32,145 bases of DNA, taken from the NCBI GenBank assembly GCA_028293765.1, contig JAQGOG010000175.1:1-32145 (forward strand). Direction: 5' to 3'. Of this stretch, positions 7,504-15,357 are shown piece after piece. Both the position numbers and the translations under genes were made by a program. The notes beneath the pieces were generated by a model, which saw only the letters and a list, made by a program, of their open reading frames with translations, did not search any database and was not told the DNA's origin. Positions within the stretch are counted from its first letter, which is position 1. Each line of letters opens with the position of its first letter. The stretch comes from Gammaproteobacteria bacterium. GTDB taxonomy: Bacteria > Pseudomonadota > Gammaproteobacteria > Steroidobacterales > Steroidobacteraceae.

Positions 7504-8931
7504 TCACACGTGTGCGTGCGTGGAAGTTCCGGAAGCCAGCGGCTGTTTGATACGGAAAGAGCTGCCTTTGCCGGGGACGCTCACCACTTCGACGTGCGCG
7601 CCGTGTGCGGCGCAGATGGCTTTGACAATGGATAAACCCAGCCCCGCGCCACCTTGCTCACGCGAGCGGGAGCCATCGACGCGGTAAAATCGCTTGAACA
7701 CGTGCGGAACCGCTTCGGGTGGAATTCCGATTCCATCGTCGGTAACGTCGAGGATTGCGTAGCCGTCCTCACGTGTGATCTTCAAGCGGACTCGGCCGCC
7801 GTTCGGCGTGTACTTGATTGCGTTGTCGAGGAGGTTGACGACCACCTGCTTCAGTCTTGCGCGGTCGCCTTCGATCGCCACACCCGGCGATAATTCGCAC
7901 GCCACGGTGATGTTCTTGTCCTCGGCGAGCAGGCTCATCTGATCGGCAGTAGTCGCGGCAAGCTCGCCGAGATCGAATTTGACCCACTCGGATTTCGCCT
8001 CGCCGGTATCCAGCCGCGACAGAGCGAGTAATCCCTCCACGATTTCCGCGAGCCGATCGACTTCCTCCAACAGGCTGCCGAGCGTTTCGCGGGTCTGGGA
8101 CTTCAATTGCGCGTCCTGCGCGAGGCTCTCCAGCTCCCCACGCAGTACCGCGAGCGGAGTTCGCAGCTCGTGCGAAGCGTCGGCGACGAACTGCTTCGAG
8201 CTTTGAATCGCGTCTTCCAGACGGCTGATCATGAGATTGAGTGACAGGGACAGGCGCTCGAGCTCATCGCCGGTACGCATCACCGGCAGGCGCTCGCTCA
8301 AGTTATGTTGTGTGATCTCCTCGGCCTTGTACGAGAGGCGATCGACAGGTTTCAACGCGCGGCGAACGAGAATAAAGCCACCGGAGACAGCGACGCACAC
8401 CGCGATCGGGAGGCCAATAGCGAGCATGAGCAGCACCTGACGCAGGGTCGCCTCCGTACGTGCGGTCGAGACGCCGACCTCGACGATGTATCGCAAGTCG
8501 CTAGCGCCCGTATACGTCCGCGCGGCGATAAGGAGTGAGCCACTCGCTAAACTCTCCTTGCGAAGTAAGTCTCCCTTGCGCGTCAACGGCGGCGGCGGCA
8601 CTCTCGAGGGGGCAAAGCTATCGTCCTTAGGCTTGCCCGAAGCGTAGACGATGTGACCATCACCCCGCGTGATGCGGATGAATCGGTCGTTGGCTTCCGG
8701 CGAGTAGAGATCCTCGACTTCCTGGGCTACGACCGCATCACCGGTGCGACTCGCGGTGACGAGCAGCGTGTCGGCAATTTGACGCGCGCGGCGGGCCTGG
8801 ATGTCGAGCAGATTGGCTTCGAGGTAATGCCGCAGGAAGACAATCGTCAGCGCTCCGAGCAGTACGAACACGATCGTCAGCAGGCCGGCGTACCACGTGA
8901 CGAGGCGGAAGCTCAAAGAGCGGGTATTCAT
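7504..8931 (-). CDS. Sensor histidine kinase with HAMP domain (complete)
   Basis: A 475-residue membrane sensor kinase. Two membrane helices (about 12-34 and 164-188) flank a periplasmic domain of roughly 130 residues. A HAMP linker follows (RRALKPVDRLSYKAEEITQ...), then the dimerisation/His box VADASHELRTPLAVLRGE with phospho-acceptor H254. The ATPase has the N box (VVNLLDNAIKYTPNGG, N370), G1 (DDGIGIP, 399-404), F box (VFKRFYRVDGSRSRE) and G2 (GAGLGLSIVKAIC). The ATG at 8931 overlaps the regulator stop as ATGA, so the two are coupled. The proline-rich periplasmic stretch PSRVPPPPL near residue 108 is notable. The signal is unknown. It could also serve the second regulator, whose own kinase is deleted. 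The 3' flank holds an imperfect inverted repeat (about 7391-7434) without a T-tract. Confidence 0.95.
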   Translation of the reverse strand: MNTRSLSFRLVTWYAGLLTIVFVLLGALTIVFLRHYLEANLLDIQARRARQIADTLLVTASRTGDAVVAQEVEDLYSPEANDRFIRITRGDGHIVYASGKPKDDSFAPSRVPPPPLTRKGDLLRKESLASGSLLIAARTYTGASDLRYIVEVGVSTARTEATLRQVLLMLAIGLPIAVCVAVSGGFILVRRALKPVDRLSYKAEEITQHNLSERLPVMRTGDELERLSLSLNLMISRLEDAIQSSKQFVADASHELRTPLAVLRGELESLAQDAQLKSQTRETLGSLLEEVDRLAEIVEGLLALSRLDTGEAKSEWVKFDLGELAATTADQMSLLAEDKNITVACELSPGVAIEGDRARLKQVVVNLLDNAIKYTPNGGRVRLKITREDGYAILDVTDDGIGIPPEAVPHVFKRFYRVDGSRSREQGGAGLGLSIVKAICAAHGAHVEVVSVPGKGSSFRIKQPLASGTSTHAHV

Positions 8932-9608
8932 GCTTCTGTGCGCTCTACCATGCCGTAGCCGACGCCACGCACCGTCCGGATCAGCTTCGTGGGGAATGGG
9001 TCGTCGACTTTACTGCGCAAGTGACGAACATAGACGTCCACAATGTTCGTCAGGCCCTCGAAGCTCTGATCCCAGACGTGCTCGATGATCATCGTGCGCG
9101 AGAACACGCGGCCCGGATTGGTGGCGAGGTATTCGAGGAGCGCGTATTCCTTCGGGGTGAGCTCGATTTTCCTGCCAGCCCGCTTCACGTGCTGCGAGAG
9201 GCGGTCTACTTCGAGGTCGCCGACGCGCAGGACGCTCGAGCGGCTGACCGGGCCGCGGCGCAGAAGCGCCTTGACCCGCATGAGGAGCTCCGCGAAGGCG
9301 AACGGCTTGGTCAGGTAATCGTCCGCGCCGGCTTCGAAGTGCTGGACTTTCTCCTCCGTCGCATCGCGCGCTGTCAGAATGAGAATGGGGACGTGCTGGC
9401 TCTTGCGACGGATGCGGCGCAAGACCTCCGTGCCGCTCAGCACCGGCAACATCAGGTCCAGGATGATGAGATCGTAATCGTAGGCCTCGGCCAGCTCCCA
9501 GCCGGTCTGCCCATCGCTGGCGATGTCGAGCGCATACCGCTCGGCCTTCAGCGCCCGCGCGATCAGATCGCATAACTTTTTTTCATCTTCAACGAGGAGC
9601 ATTCGCAT
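8928..9608 (-). CDS. OmpR/PhoB-family response regulator (paralogue 2)
   Basis: A 226-residue response regulator: receiver with D8, D51 in LIILDLMLP and K101 in YLTKPF, then a winged-helix DNA-binding domain ending VRTVRGVGYGMVERTEA. I prefer the ATG at 9608 (MRMLLVEDEKK). It has GGAG at a usual distance, whereas the ATG at 9614 would sit only two bases from GGAG, and 9608 gives exactly the length of the paralogue at 4911-5591. Its stop overlaps the kinase start. It is probably autoregulated through the operator block ending 22 bp upstream. The whole pair is probably the source or sister of the decayed copy at 4706-5591. Confidence 0.95.
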   Translation of the reverse strand: MRMLLVEDEKKLCDLIARALKAERYALDIASDGQTGWELAEAYDYDLIILDLMLPVLSGTEVLRRIRRKSQHVPILILTARDATEEKVQHFEAGADDYLTKPFAFAELLMRVKALLRRGPVSRSSVLRVGDLEVDRLSQHVKRAGRKIELTPKEYALLEYLATNPGRVFSRTMIIEHVWDQSFEGLTNIVDVYVRHLRSKVDDPFPTKLIRTVRGVGYGMVERTEA

Positions 9609-9630
9609 TGGCATTTCTCCGTCAGCTCAA

Positions 9631-9684
9631 GAGAACATACGGGGATTAAAGGGCGGCCAAAGGAAGATTAAAAACCGTTCAGAA
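9631..9684 (-). promoter_or_regulatory. Phased operator block 3, upstream of regulator 2
   Basis: Minus-strand units TTCTGAACGGT, TTTTAATCTTC, CTTTGGCCGCC and CTTTAATCCCC, then GTATGTTCTC, ending 22 bp before the regulator ATG. It is the third copy of the shared block; the two TTTAAT cores are 22 bp (two helical turns) apart. TATGTT in its last part could act as a weak -10. Confidence 0.7.
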
Positions 9685-9909
9685 ACGTTCGTGAACCGGG
9701 CCGCCGCGAGGGGTGTAGGGTTCTTGCCACTCACGGGCACGGATCGCGCTAGCCGGGCTCGATGCGCTGTGGTCCCGCAGCCCGCCGCAGCGACGCAAAA
9801 TGACATTCGGCGACTGAACTCGCGGCCACCGACGTTGGTCTACTGCGCAACAATGCGGCCTATCCGCAGGCATTAAGCCCGTTCCGCGCGTTGCTGGATT
9901 GCAATAAAA
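9685..9909. other. Intergenic stretch between divergent regulator and porin promoters
   Basis: The gene-free interval 9609-10071 holds the regulator operator block on its left and a Pho box plus an untranslated leader of about 130 bp on its right. In the middle I see no convincing gene, RNA or repeat. Short open frames here have atypical composition and no ribosome site. Confidence 0.5.
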
Positions 9910-9938
9910 GTGTCATCTTTCTGCATTCTGATCGTCAT
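9910..9938 (+). promoter_or_regulatory. Pho box upstream of the DcaP-like porin
   Basis: Three PhoB half-sites occur at exact 11-bp steps on the plus strand: GTGTCAT at 9910, CTGCATT at 9921 and TCGTCAT at 9932, against the CTGTCAT consensus. The middle one is degenerate, as in the pstS box of this window. It points to phosphate-starvation control of the porin gene 134 bp downstream. No obvious -10 was identified. Confidence 0.7.
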
Positions 9939-10071
9939 ACAACTGAAGCACAGTGTCCGCGCCGTTCATGGCTCCTCATGAAGGTCGTGGCGTCGTTTTT
10001 GCGCATCGACTCAAAGCTTCTGCCGCTCGATCGACCCGCGTGTGCTTCGTCAAAAACACAGGAATCCGAAG

Positions 10072-11700
10072 ATGACACCTATCCGTGCCGACTTGCATCG
10101 TCTCATGCCCCGCCTCGCCGGCCGGGCGCGCCCCACCGCCGTGGCGGCCGCGGTTGCGACGGCTCTTGGAGTGTTTCTGGCACCGCAAGCCATGTCCCAG
10201 ACCGCCAGCTCCGCCGATCTGCAGGATCTCAAAAACCAGGTCGAGCAGTTACAGCGCAAGCTCGATCGGCTGCAGACGCAGCAGACCCAGCAGGCACAGC
10301 AGGCAGCGACGGTTCCCGCCCCGGCGGCGAAGCCAGCTCCCGTCGCGGCGGGCAACGCGCCTTCGTTCTATGCCGGCCCGGTCAGAGTGACGCTCGGCGG
10401 CTTCGTCGAATTGATGGCCATCGACCGCAACCGCAACGAATCGGCCGACTGGGCCTCGAACTACAACACCTCGATCCCCTATCCCAATTCGCACAACCAC
10501 GATCTGTCCGAGTTCCACTTCACGGCACGGCAGAGCCGCCTCCAGGCCCTGGCCGAAGGTCCGGCCAATGACCGGTGGGCGACGGAAGCCTACGTCGAGA
10601 GCGATTTCGGCGGCGCCGGCGGCACGGCCAACTACAATGAGAGCTCGAGCTTCTCGCCGCGCATGCGGCATTACTACGCGGACCTGCAGGACAAGACGAA
10701 CGGCTGGTACCTAATGTTCGGCCAGAACTGGAGCCTCGTCACTGCCAACAAGACCGGCATTGCCCCGCGCCAGGAGAACATCCCTCCGGTCATCGACGGG
10801 CAGTACGTGCCGGGCTTCTCCTGGCTCCGTGTGGCACAGATCCGCTTCGTCAAGAAATTCGGCGACGTGGTGAACGTCGGCATCTCCCTCGAGAATCCCG
10901 CCGCGCTGGTCACGAGCAACGCGACCGCGGGCGCCCCCGCCCTCGCCTCGATGTTCAATAACCCCGGCGCATCGAATTCCTTCACGGCGGGCAACAACTC
11001 CACCGCAACCAACATCTCGACCGATTACCTGCCCGACGTGATCGTCAAGATCGCCTTCGATCCGGGCTGGGGACATTACGAGGTGTTCGGCCTCAACCGT
11101 TGGTTCCGCGCCCGCAACATCACACCGGGGCAGCAGACCAACGTAAAGACGACGGGCACCGGATTCGGCGGCAACATGCTGCTGCCGCTGGTCCCGAAGG
11201 TTCTCGACTTCCAGGCGGCCATCCTGGCCGGCAAGGGAATCGGTCGCTACGGCTCGACGCAGTTGCCTGACACCACGGTCAACCCGGGCACCCTGGGCCT
11301 CGAGCCGCTGCGCGGCTACCAGGCGTTGGTCGGCCTCACCGTACACCCGACGCCGAACTTGACGCTGTATGCATTTGCCGGTAAGGAACAGGTGGATGCG
11401 CAAGCCTACACCGTCGTTGCCGCAGGCAAGACCTATGGCTATGGCTACGGCAATGGACTGTTCGACAACACGGGTTGCCTGACGGAAGGCGTCGGCACCT
11501 GCGCCGCCAACACGTCGAGCATCACATCTGGGGCGTTGGGCGGCTGGTGGAAGTTCTACACAGGAACGCTCGGTAACGCGCAGTTCGGCCTCACGGACAC
11601 GTATGTCAAGCGTCAGATCTTTGCGGGCGTCGGTGGCGATCCGGCGACGAACATCAACATTCTGATGGCGTCGTTCCGCTTCTACCCGTACCAGAAGTAA
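10072..11700 (+). CDS. DcaP-like outer-membrane porin, probably phosphate-regulated
   Basis: A 542-residue outer-membrane beta-barrel protein. The start at 10072 (MTPIRADLHRL) is chosen over an upstream in-frame codon because AGGAA precedes it and a long signal peptide follows (AVAAAVATALGVFLAPQAMS, cleavage near residue 43). The mature N-terminus is a short coiled coil, LQDLKNQVEQLQRKLDRLQ, then a Gln/Ala/Pro linker, as in trimeric DcaP-type porins. The barrel includes GWYLMFGQNWSLV, close to the family GQTWS signature, and ends FRFYPYQK, an aromatic-rich final strand. DcaP-type porins take up small, mostly anionic molecules. The Pho box upstream and the adjacent pst/phoU genes suggest entry of phosphate or phosphorylated compounds, analogous to PhoE or OprP but from another family. 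It converges on phoU. The substrate is inferred from context only. Confidence 0.88.
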   Translation: MTPIRADLHRLMPRLAGRARPTAVAAAVATALGVFLAPQAMSQTASSADLQDLKNQVEQLQRKLDRLQTQQTQQAQQAATVPAPAAKPAPVAAGNAPSFYAGPVRVTLGGFVELMAIDRNRNESADWASNYNTSIPYPNSHNHDLSEFHFTARQSRLQALAEGPANDRWATEAYVESDFGGAGGTANYNESSSFSPRMRHYYADLQDKTNGWYLMFGQNWSLVTANKTGIAPRQENIPPVIDGQYVPGFSWLRVAQIRFVKKFGDVVNVGISLENPAALVTSNATAGAPALASMFNNPGASNSFTAGNNSTATNISTDYLPDVIVKIAFDPGWGHYEVFGLNRWFRARNITPGQQTNVKTTGTGFGGNMLLPLVPKVLDFQAAILAGKGIGRYGSTQLPDTTVNPGTLGLEPLRGYQALVGLTVHPTPNLTLYAFAGKEQVDAQAYTVVAAGKTYGYGYGNGLFDNTGCLTEGVGTCAANTSSITSGALGGWWKFYTGTLGNAQFGLTDTYVKRQIFAGVGGDPATNINILMASFRFYPYQK

Positions 11701-11711
11701 GTCGATGGGAA

Positions 11712-11742
11712 CGTCTGGGCTCGCTCAACGCGGGCCCAGACG
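11712..11742. terminator. Hairpin between convergent porin and phoU genes
   Basis: Nine-base arms CGTCTGGGC and GCCCAGACG with a 13-nt loop lie 11 bp past the porin stop, between convergent genes. Neither strand has a good T-tract, so it is either a weak bidirectional terminator or a transcript-end stabiliser. Confidence 0.5.
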
Positions 11743-11771
11743 GGACCGATTCGGAAAAGAGAGAGAGATCG

Positions 11772-12449
11772 TCAGGGTGTCGCGTTGGTCTCTGACCGCT
11801 GCGATTCGCCATCGATCGTCAGGACGTGACGAGCCAGATTCCGGGCGTGATCGCCGATGCGCTCGAGAGACTTGAGCACGAAGGCCGCCTCGAGAGCCAC
11901 ATCGAAATGCCGCGGATCCTCCATCGCGCGGCTCAGGAGGCGGCGCAATCCCGCGGCGTACTCGGCATCGAGCTCCTTGTCACGTGCGATCACTTCTGCG
12001 CACAGGGCCAAGTCGATGCTATCCAGCGCCTCCAGCGAGAGCCGCAACAAACTCACCGCCAGCTGTCCCAGGTGACGAGCGTCACGTGAGGTCGCGGGCC
12101 CGGGGCGCGCTCCGGCCCCCAGCACGGTCTTGGCGATTTTCTTGGCCTCGTCGCCGGCGCGCTCCAGCTCGGCGACCATTTTCGACATGGCAATGATGGC
12201 GCGCAGATCGCTCGCCATCGGCTGGCGGCGGGCAATCAACAGCAGCTGTTCCGCGTCGATGCTCTTGTTGTACGCATTCACGTCGCGCTCGCGCGCGATT
12301 ACGCGCATTGCGGCGTCGGAATCCCATTCGGTGTAGGCCCGCGTGGCCTCGCGTACCTGATCGAGGACCAGGCCGCCCATCTCGACGACGCGCACGTGCA
12401 GCGTCGCCAAAGCGCCATCGAATGCCTTGCTGATATGTCCTTCGAGCAT
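11772..12449 (-). CDS. phoU: Phosphate-signalling protein PhoU (pst-linked copy)
   Basis: A 225-residue all-helical PhoU. This cytoplasmic protein couples the Pst transporter to the PhoR kinase and keeps the Pho regulon off when phosphate is ample. Both family repeats are visible: the first with RQPMASDLRAIIAMSKMVAELERAGDEAKKIA (metal-binding E..R..D pattern) and the second with FVLKSLERIGDHARNLARHV. It is last in the pst operon, 129 bp after the second pstB, with palindromic sequence between them. It is clearly diverged from the second PhoU at 19552-20304, which precedes dsbB, so the organism has two. Confidence 0.93.
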   Translation of the reverse strand: MLEGHISKAFDGALATLHVRVVEMGGLVLDQVREATRAYTEWDSDAAMRVIARERDVNAYNKSIDAEQLLLIARRQPMASDLRAIIAMSKMVAELERAGDEAKKIAKTVLGAGARPGPATSRDARHLGQLAVSLLRLSLEALDSIDLALCAEVIARDKELDAEYAAGLRRLLSRAMEDPRHFDVALEAAFVLKSLERIGDHARNLARHVLTIDGESQRSETNATP

Positions 12450-12531
12450 GACTCTGAAGCCCTATCGCCAACTGGCCTGCTTTTCGCCGGGCGCGTAGCC
12501 TGCGGGCCGGCCCCGCCACCGCGCTGGCCTG

Positions 12532-12553
12532 CTGAAATGGCAGGCCATTTCAG
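12532..12553. repeat. Perfect palindrome in the pstB-phoU spacer
   Basis: CTGAAATGGC and its exact reverse complement are separated by two bases. On the minus strand it follows two imperfect copies of GATGGCTGAA(G/A)TGG. No T-tract is present. It may stabilise or process the mRNA between pstB and phoU, or be a repetitive extragenic element. Confidence 0.55.
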
Positions 12554-12578
12554 CCATCGGCCCATCCCACTTCAGCCA

Positions 12579-13544
12579 TCAGCCAAAACGGCCGGTGATG
12601 TAGTCCTCGGTAAGGCGATGGCGCGGGTTGGTGAAAACCCGGTCGGTCTCACCGACTTCGATCAGGTCGCCCATGTGGAAGTACGCCGTCCGCTGCGAGA
12701 CGCGAGCCGCCTGTTGCATGGAGTGTGTGACGATGACGATCGCATACGAAGCCCGCAACTCGTCGATGAGATCCTCGATGCGCGCCGTCGCGATCGGATC
12801 GAGCGCCGAACACGGCTCGTCCATGAGAATGACTTCAGGCTGCACGGCGATCGTACGGGCGATACACAGTCGCTGCTGCTGTCCTCCAGACAAACCGGTA
12901 CCTGGGCCGGTCAACCGATCTTTCACCTCGTCCCACAAGCCCGCGCGCTGCAGACTCGTGCACACGATCTCGTCAAGATCGGCGCGGCCGCGAGCGAGTC
13001 CGTGAATGCGCGGACCGTACGCAACATTGTCGTAGATCGACTTCGGAAACGGGTTCGGCTTCTGGAACACCATGCCCACACGGGCACGGATCTGCACGAC
13101 GTCCTGGCGCTTGTCGTGAATATCCAAGCCGTCGAGCGTGATCGATCCGGTGACCCGGGCGCCGGGTATCGTGTCGTTCATGCGATTCAGGCACCGCAGG
13201 AAGGTCGACTTGCCGCAGCCCGAAGGACCGATCATCGCCAGCACCTGCTTGCGCGCGACATCGATCGTGACATTTTTCAGCGCGTGCTTGGCGCCGTAAT
13301 ACACGTTTACATCGCGGCAGGAGAAAACGGGGTCCTCGACAGAGGTCTGTCCCACTGTCTGTCCCGCCGCCTGGGCCGCGGTGCGCTCTTCGAGCGCCGC
13401 TGCGGCTGCTCCGGAAGTGCGCCCGCTCGGCTTGAGGTTGAGACCGCTTTCGCCGCGGTGCCGCTGCCCGCTCTCGGACCCACCGGCTCCGGTCGAGTCC
13501 GCTCGCCTGCGCTCCTGCACCGTTTGTTCTCCAGGTTGGTTCAT
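12579..13544 (-). CDS. pstB: Phosphate ABC transporter ATP-binding protein PstB (second copy)
   Basis: Cytoplasmic ATPase that powers PstSCA phosphate import. The core from about residue 70 is canonical: Walker [10 protein letters not shown] (106-114), Q loop FQKPNPFP, signature [16 protein letters not shown], Walker [14 protein letters not shown], switch His in [12 protein letters not shown], and the PstB end [10 protein letters not shown]. The frame opens at 13544 and gives 321 residues, with about 68 extra Ala/Gly/Ser/Arg-rich N-terminal residues. A GTG at 13355 preceded by a purine-rich stretch would give a normal-length PstB, so the start is uncertain. It lies 143 bp after another complete pstB in the same operon, separated by several hairpins. 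All catalytic motifs are intact, so it is not a decayed duplicate. Confidence 0.93.
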   Translation of the reverse strand: MNQPGEQTVQERRRADSTGAGGSESGQRHRGESGLNLKPSGRTSGAAAAALEERTAAQAAGQTVGQTSVEDPVFSCRDVNVYYGAKHALKNVTIDVARKQVLAMIGPSGCGKSTFLRCLNRMNDTIPGARVTGSITLDGLDIHDKRQDVVQIRARVGMVFQKPNPFPKSIYDNVAYGPRIHGLARGRADLDEIVCTSLQRAGLWDEVKDRLTGPGTGLSGGQQQRLCIARTIAVQPEVILMDEPCSALDPIATARIEDLIDELRASYAIVIVTHSMQQAARVSQRTAYFHMGDLIEVGETDRVFTNPRHRLTEDYITGRFG

Positions 13545-13687
13545 AGCGTGCGCACCTGCGGCTTAAAAGCCTAAATACGAGTATCCATCCCTGGCCCGAC
13601 ATCCGGGCCGCCCATCCATGGGCGGGCGTTCGGTGCTTCGCACCTCACCCTGGCGGGCGGTCGGGTCCGGCGCTTCGCGCCGGACCC
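13545..13687. repeat. Hairpin-rich spacer between the two pstB genes
   Basis: At least four inverted repeats are packed into 143 bp. A perfect stem of GGGTCCGGCGC with its complement around a 3-nt loop (13663-13687) directly abuts the first pstB stop codon. GGTGC-TTC-GCACC follows at about 13632-13644. CCGCCCAT-CC-ATGGGCGG lies at about 13609-13626, and a shorter GCCCG...CGGGC pair at about 13594-13608. Two of the hairpins share a TTC loop and are each followed by CTCACCC on the plus strand, as expected of a REP-like family. They may set relative expression of the two pstB genes. Confidence 0.6.
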
Positions 13688-14497
13688 TCACCCAAATCTT
13701 CCGGTAACGTAGTCGTCCGTCCTGCGATTTTTCGGGGCCGTGAACATCTGCTCCGTCGGCCCGATCTCGATGAGCTCACCCAGGTACATGAACGCCGTGA
13801 CGTTCGAGACCCGTGCCGCCTGCTGCAGATTGTGTGTCACGATGGCGATACAGTATTTCTCGCGGAGGCTTTGTAACGTCTCCTCGATCCGCAGCGTGGA
13901 GATGGGATCGAGCGCCGCGGTCGGCTCGTCGAACAATATCACCTCGGGCTGCAAAGCTATTGTGCGGGCGATGCAGAGCCGCTGCTGCTGACCTCCGGAA
14001 AGGCTGCGTCCGTCCTCGTGCAGCTTGTCCTTAACCTCTTCCCACATGGCCGCATCCCGCAGTGCCGCTTCGACGCGTTCGCCAAGCTCACCGCGGGAGA
14101 TGCGGCGCGCGAGCCGCAGCCCGAAGGCGACGTTATCGAAAATCGACATTGGAAACGGCGTCGGCTTCTGAAACACCATGCCGACCCGGAACCGCAGGCT
14201 CGCCACGTCAATCGTCGGCGCGAGGATATCCTCGCCATCGAGCAACACGTCTCCCGTGGCACGGTGACCCGGATACAGGGCATACATGCGGTTGAATACA
14301 CGCAGCAGAGTCGACTTGCCGCAACCCGACGGGCCAATGAAGGCCGTGATGTTGCGATCCGTCAGCGTGAGGCTGATGTCTTTCAGCGCCTGCGACTGGC
14401 CGTAGTAGAAGTCGAGGTGGCGGACGTCGAACTTGACGCCATTCGCGGCCGCGGCCGCGGGGCGCTCGGTGCCGACACCGGCCGCGGTGGTGCTCAC
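13688..14497 (-). CDS. pstB: Phosphate ABC transporter ATP-binding protein PstB (first copy)
   Basis: A 269-residue ATPase of the Pst phosphate importer. The frame is open far upstream inside pstA, but the likely start is the GTG at 14497 (VSTTAAGVG). It overlaps the pstA stop as GTGA and has GGAGG just upstream, which indicates coupled translation. Walker [10 protein letters not shown] is at about 55-63, then FQKPTPFP, signature [16 protein letters not shown], Walker [14 protein letters not shown], switch His in [12 protein letters not shown], and the end [10 protein letters not shown]. It differs from the second copy at many positions outside these motifs (for example DEPTAALDP against DEPCSALDP), so the duplication is old or the two were acquired separately. 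Confidence 0.95.
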   Translation of the reverse strand: MSTTAAGVGTERPAAAAANGVKFDVRHLDFYYGQSQALKDISLTLTDRNITAFIGPSGCGKSTLLRVFNRMYALYPGHRATGDVLLDGEDILAPTIDVASLRFRVGMVFQKPTPFPMSIFDNVAFGLRLARRISRGELGERVEAALRDAAMWEEVKDKLHEDGRSLSGGQQQRLCIARTIALQPEVILFDEPTAALDPISTLRIEETLQSLREKYCIAIVTHNLQQAARVSNVTAFMYLGELIEIGPTEQMFTAPKNRRTDDYVTGRFG

Positions 14498-15357
14498 CGC
14501 TTGCCTCCCGGATTCAAGGCCGAAACGACGAAGCGCGCGATGATGCTCAGAATGAGAATAGTCAGCGTGATCAGCAGCGCGCCGGACCACGCGAGCTGTT
14601 GCCAGTTTTTGTACGGGCTCAGGGCGTACTGGAAAATGACGACGGGGAGATTGGCCATCGGCGCGCCGAGATTGGTGCTCCAGAACTGATTGTTGAGAGC
14701 CGTGAAGAGCAGCGGAGCCGTCTCGCCGCTGATGCGGGCTACGGCCAGCAGCATCCCGGTCACGATGCCGCTGCGAGCGGCCGGGTAAATGATGTTCGTT
14801 ATCGTCCGCCATGGATACGCGCCCATCGCAGTGGAAGCATCTTTCATGCCTTGCGGCACCAGATTCAGCATGTCTTCGGTGGTCCGGACGGTGACCGGCA
14901 TCGCAATCACCGCGAGCGCGATCGCGCCCGCAATCGCCGAGAAGTGTCCCATGCGAACGACGAAGACCTCATAGACGAACAGGCCGACGATGATCGACGG
15001 GGCGCTGAGCAAAATATCGTTCACGAAACGGATCACGGCGCTGATGCGCGACGTACGGCCGTATTCCGCGAGATACGTGCCGGCAAGCATGCCGATCGGC
15101 GCTCCGATGAGGATGCCCATGAGCGTCATGACCACGCTTCCGTAGATCGCATTCAGGAGTCCCCCGCTGTCGCCCGGCGGCGGAGTCATCTCCGTGAACA
15201 ACGAGAGCGACATGCCCGCGAGACCGTTCTTGACGAGAGTCCACAGAATGGCCCCGAGAAACGCGAGGCCGATGGCGGTCGCGAGGCCGGACAGCCCGAG
15301 CGCCAGGGCGTTCGTGAATTTGCGCATGGCGCGACGCCGGTGTGCGGAACCGCTCAT
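14494..15357 (-). CDS. pstA: Phosphate ABC transporter permease PstA
   Basis: A 287-residue inner-membrane permease that forms the phosphate channel with PstC. Six hydrophobic helices are visible, starting with [20 protein letters not shown] after a basic N-terminus. The permease coupling loop reads [26 protein letters not shown] broken over about residues 165-190, and [15 protein letters not shown] follows. The ATG at 15357 overlaps the pstC stop (ATGA) and the stop overlaps the pstB start (GTGA), so pstC-pstA-pstB are tightly coupled. Length and motifs are normal for the family. Confidence 0.95.
   Translation of the reverse strand: MSGSAHRRRAMRKFTNALALGLSGLATAIGLAFLGAILWTLVKNGLAGMSLSLFTEMTPPPGDSGGLLNAIYGSVVMTLMGILIGAPIGMLAGTYLAEYGRTSRISAVIRFVNDILLSAPSIIVGLFVYEVFVVRMGHFSAIAGAIALAVIAMPVTVRTTEDMLNLVPQGMKDASTAMGAYPWRTITNIIYPAARSGIVTGMLLAVARISGETAPLLFTALNNQFWSTNLGAPMANLPVVIFQYALSPYKNWQQLAWSGALLITLTILILSIIARFVVSALNPGGKR

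Noticed and set aside
12396..13574. A 392-codon plus-strand frame across the second pstB
   Set aside because: pstB on the minus strand has every ATPase motif; the antisense frame has low-complexity, His/Arg-rich content only.
14498..14812. N-terminal extension of the first PstB into pstA
   Set aside because: The extra ~105 residues are pstA read in another frame. The GTG at 14497 with GGAGG upstream and a GTGA overlap gives a normal PstB length.
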